From Kribbella sandramycini (GTDB lineage Bacteria > Actinomycetota > Actinomycetes > Propionibacteriales > Kribbellaceae): a stretch of DNA of 64,000 nt. Location of the stretch: positions 1,116,001 to 1,180,000 of the forward strand of contig NZ_JABJRC010000002.1 of NCBI RefSeq assembly GCF_013131805.1, read 5' to 3'. The translations under genes and the position numbers were made by a program. The notes beneath the pieces are model-generated. The model saw only the letters and a list, made by a program, of their open reading frames with translations. It was not told the DNA's origin and did not search any database. Of the stretch, positions 63,043-64,000 are shown one piece after another. Within the stretch, counting starts at the first letter, position 1, and each line of letters begins with the position of its first letter.

Positions 63043-63998
63043 CGGGCCCTCCCGATCCGGCGGCCGATCGCGGAGACGACCACGGTGGCCGCGACCGTCA
63101 TCACGATCAGCAGGAACGACGTCGCCGCGCCCTCGTAGATGCTGTTGTCGACGAACGCGTCGGTGTACGCGCGCATCAGCGGCACCCAGGTCGAGGAGAT
63201 CGCGTTGGCGAGCGGTTTCAGCGTGGTCGGCTCGTTGAACAGCTGCAGCGCGCCGATCACCGAGAACAGCGCGACCATCGCGACGGCCGGGGCCATCAAC
63301 GGCAGTTTCACCCGGACGGCGATCTGGAACTCCGAGGCGCCGTCCAGCTCGGCCGCCTCGAACAGCTCCCGCGGCAGGCTGCGCACGGTCGTGTAGAGGA
63401 TGACCATGTTGAACCCGACGACACCCCAGACCGCGACGTTCGCGACGCTGAAGAAGATGCCGCGGCTACCGAAGTAGTCGAACGTGCCGCCGCCGATCGG
63501 GCTGGTCGCCGGGAGGTACAGGAAACCCCACAACAGACTCGCCACCACGCCCGGGACGGCGTACGGCAGGAAGATCGCCAGCCGCGCGAACCCGGTCAGC
63601 CGGGCCCGTTTCGCGTCCAGACACAACGCGAACACCGTCGCCAGGACGACTGTCATCGGTACGCCGAACGCCCCGATCAGCAGCATCCGCCCCAGACTCG
63701 CCCAGAACTCGCCGTCCGTCAGCGCCGCCGTGTAGTTCGAGAACCCCGTCCACACCTCGGTCGGCTTCCCACCCCCCAGCAACCCGCGCCCGACTTGCAA
63801 CCGCCGAAAACTCAAGAACACCGCATAGATCGCCGGAGCGACCGTGAACAGGAGTAGGAGGATGATGGCCGGGCTGACCAGCGCCGCAGGCAACAGCCCG
63901 CCATGCCGCCCGTTCCGGGCACCCCGCACGCCGTGGGGCGCGGAGCGCGCCGCCGCCGGGTGCGAACCGGCGGCGGGTTCGTCTGCTCGGCTGCTCAT
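63039..63998 (-). CDS. Sugar ABC transporter permease (MalF-type)
   Basis: The 319-residue product has a 30-residue Arg/Ala/Gly-rich cytoplasmic N-terminus followed by about six helices and the EAA loop EAAELDGASEFQIAVRVKLP. ATG at 63998 is two bases from the window edge, so its upstream solute-binding protein gene, if present, is outside. It pairs with the MalG-type permease and the LacI regulator. Confidence 0.92.
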   Translation of the reverse strand: MSSRADEPAAGSHPAAARSAPHGVRGARNGRHGGLLPAALVSPAIILLLLFTVAPAIYAVFLSFRRLQVGRGLLGGGKPTEVWTGFSNYTAALTDGEFWASLGRMLLIGAFGVPMTVVLATVFALCLDAKRARLTGFARLAIFLPYAVPGVVASLLWGFLYLPATSPIGGGTFDYFGSRGIFFSVANVAVWGVVGFNMVILYTTVRSLPRELFEAAELDGASEFQIAVRVKLPLMAPAVAMVALFSVIGALQLFNEPTTLKPLANAISSTWVPLMRAYTDAFVDNSIYEGAATSFLLIVMTVAATVVVSAIGRRIGRAR

Positions 63999-64000
63999 GT

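Overview
The window reads as a chromosomal piece of a high-GC actinomycete, most like Kribbella or another Nocardioidales-type organism (genus is inference, not proven). Support: very high GC with strong GC3 bias, frequent GTG starts, many GTGA/ATGA/TGATG gene overlaps, a SufR-headed suf operon, F420/LLM-type oxidoreductases, SARP/AfsR regulators, MmyB-type XRE regulators and several genes that look leaderless. No rRNA, tRNA, CRISPR array, prophage or insertion sequence was seen.

Layout. 1-6106: the 3' part of a giant repeat-containing protein of unknown function and a translationally coupled small gene. 6082-13273 (minus): one nine-gene operon sufR-sufB-sufD-Rieske ferredoxin-sufC-sufS-sufU-sufT-acVLRF1-type ribosome-rescue hydrolase, with a SufR-like operator lying on the sufR start codon. 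13401-15842 (plus): ABC-2 type exporter and heme A synthase (ctaA). 15835-18198 (minus): a secreted ScyD/ScyE-like beta-propeller and heme O synthase (ctaB). 18429-26811 (plus): the central carbon block tkt-tal-pgi-zwf-opcA-pgl, closed by a strong hairpin. The order suf / exporter / ctaA / ctaB / tkt-tal-zwf-opcA-pgl matches, from memory, the Rv1445c-Rv1466 neighbourhood of Mycobacterium tuberculosis, so this is a conserved actinobacterial core segment.

From 26.8 kb the content becomes accessory: a Tet(M)-type ribosomal protection GTPase behind a leader that looks like a translational attenuator (5-codon leaderless uORF plus a 13-bp long-range stem reaching the Shine-Dalgarno), a small secreted HExxH protein, a 0.6-kb block of GC-rich direct, inverted and tandem repeats, a DHA2 efflux pump divergent from an MmyB-type regulator, an LLM oxidoreductase, a secreted double protease (subtilisin + trypsin + PKD), an XRE-type regulator facing a small secreted peptide across three palindromes, a phosphatase-like multipass membrane protein, a secreted unknown, a VOC protein, a small membrane protein and a second MmyB-type regulator.

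42734-52173 (minus) holds two giant secreted proteins: a 2036-aa RHS/YD-repeat protein with an unrecognised C-terminal tip, and directly downstream a 1098-aa protein with six FG-GAP-like Ca-binding repeats and ricin-type lectin repeats. A 917-aa AfsR-like SARP regulator diverges from them. Then follow a TetR regulator and DUF6463 gene sharing two perfect palindromic operators, a short SARP, an AAA ATPase, an LLM/F420 oxidoreductase, peptide deformylase, a small P-loop kinase-like protein with a GNAT acetyltransferase, a LacI regulator and two sugar ABC permeases that run off the right edge.

The items I consider most worth follow-up are the tet-type leader (26868-26998), the repeat architecture of the first gene, the RHS tip with its lectin neighbour, the S8-S1-PKD double protease and the SufR/TetR operators.
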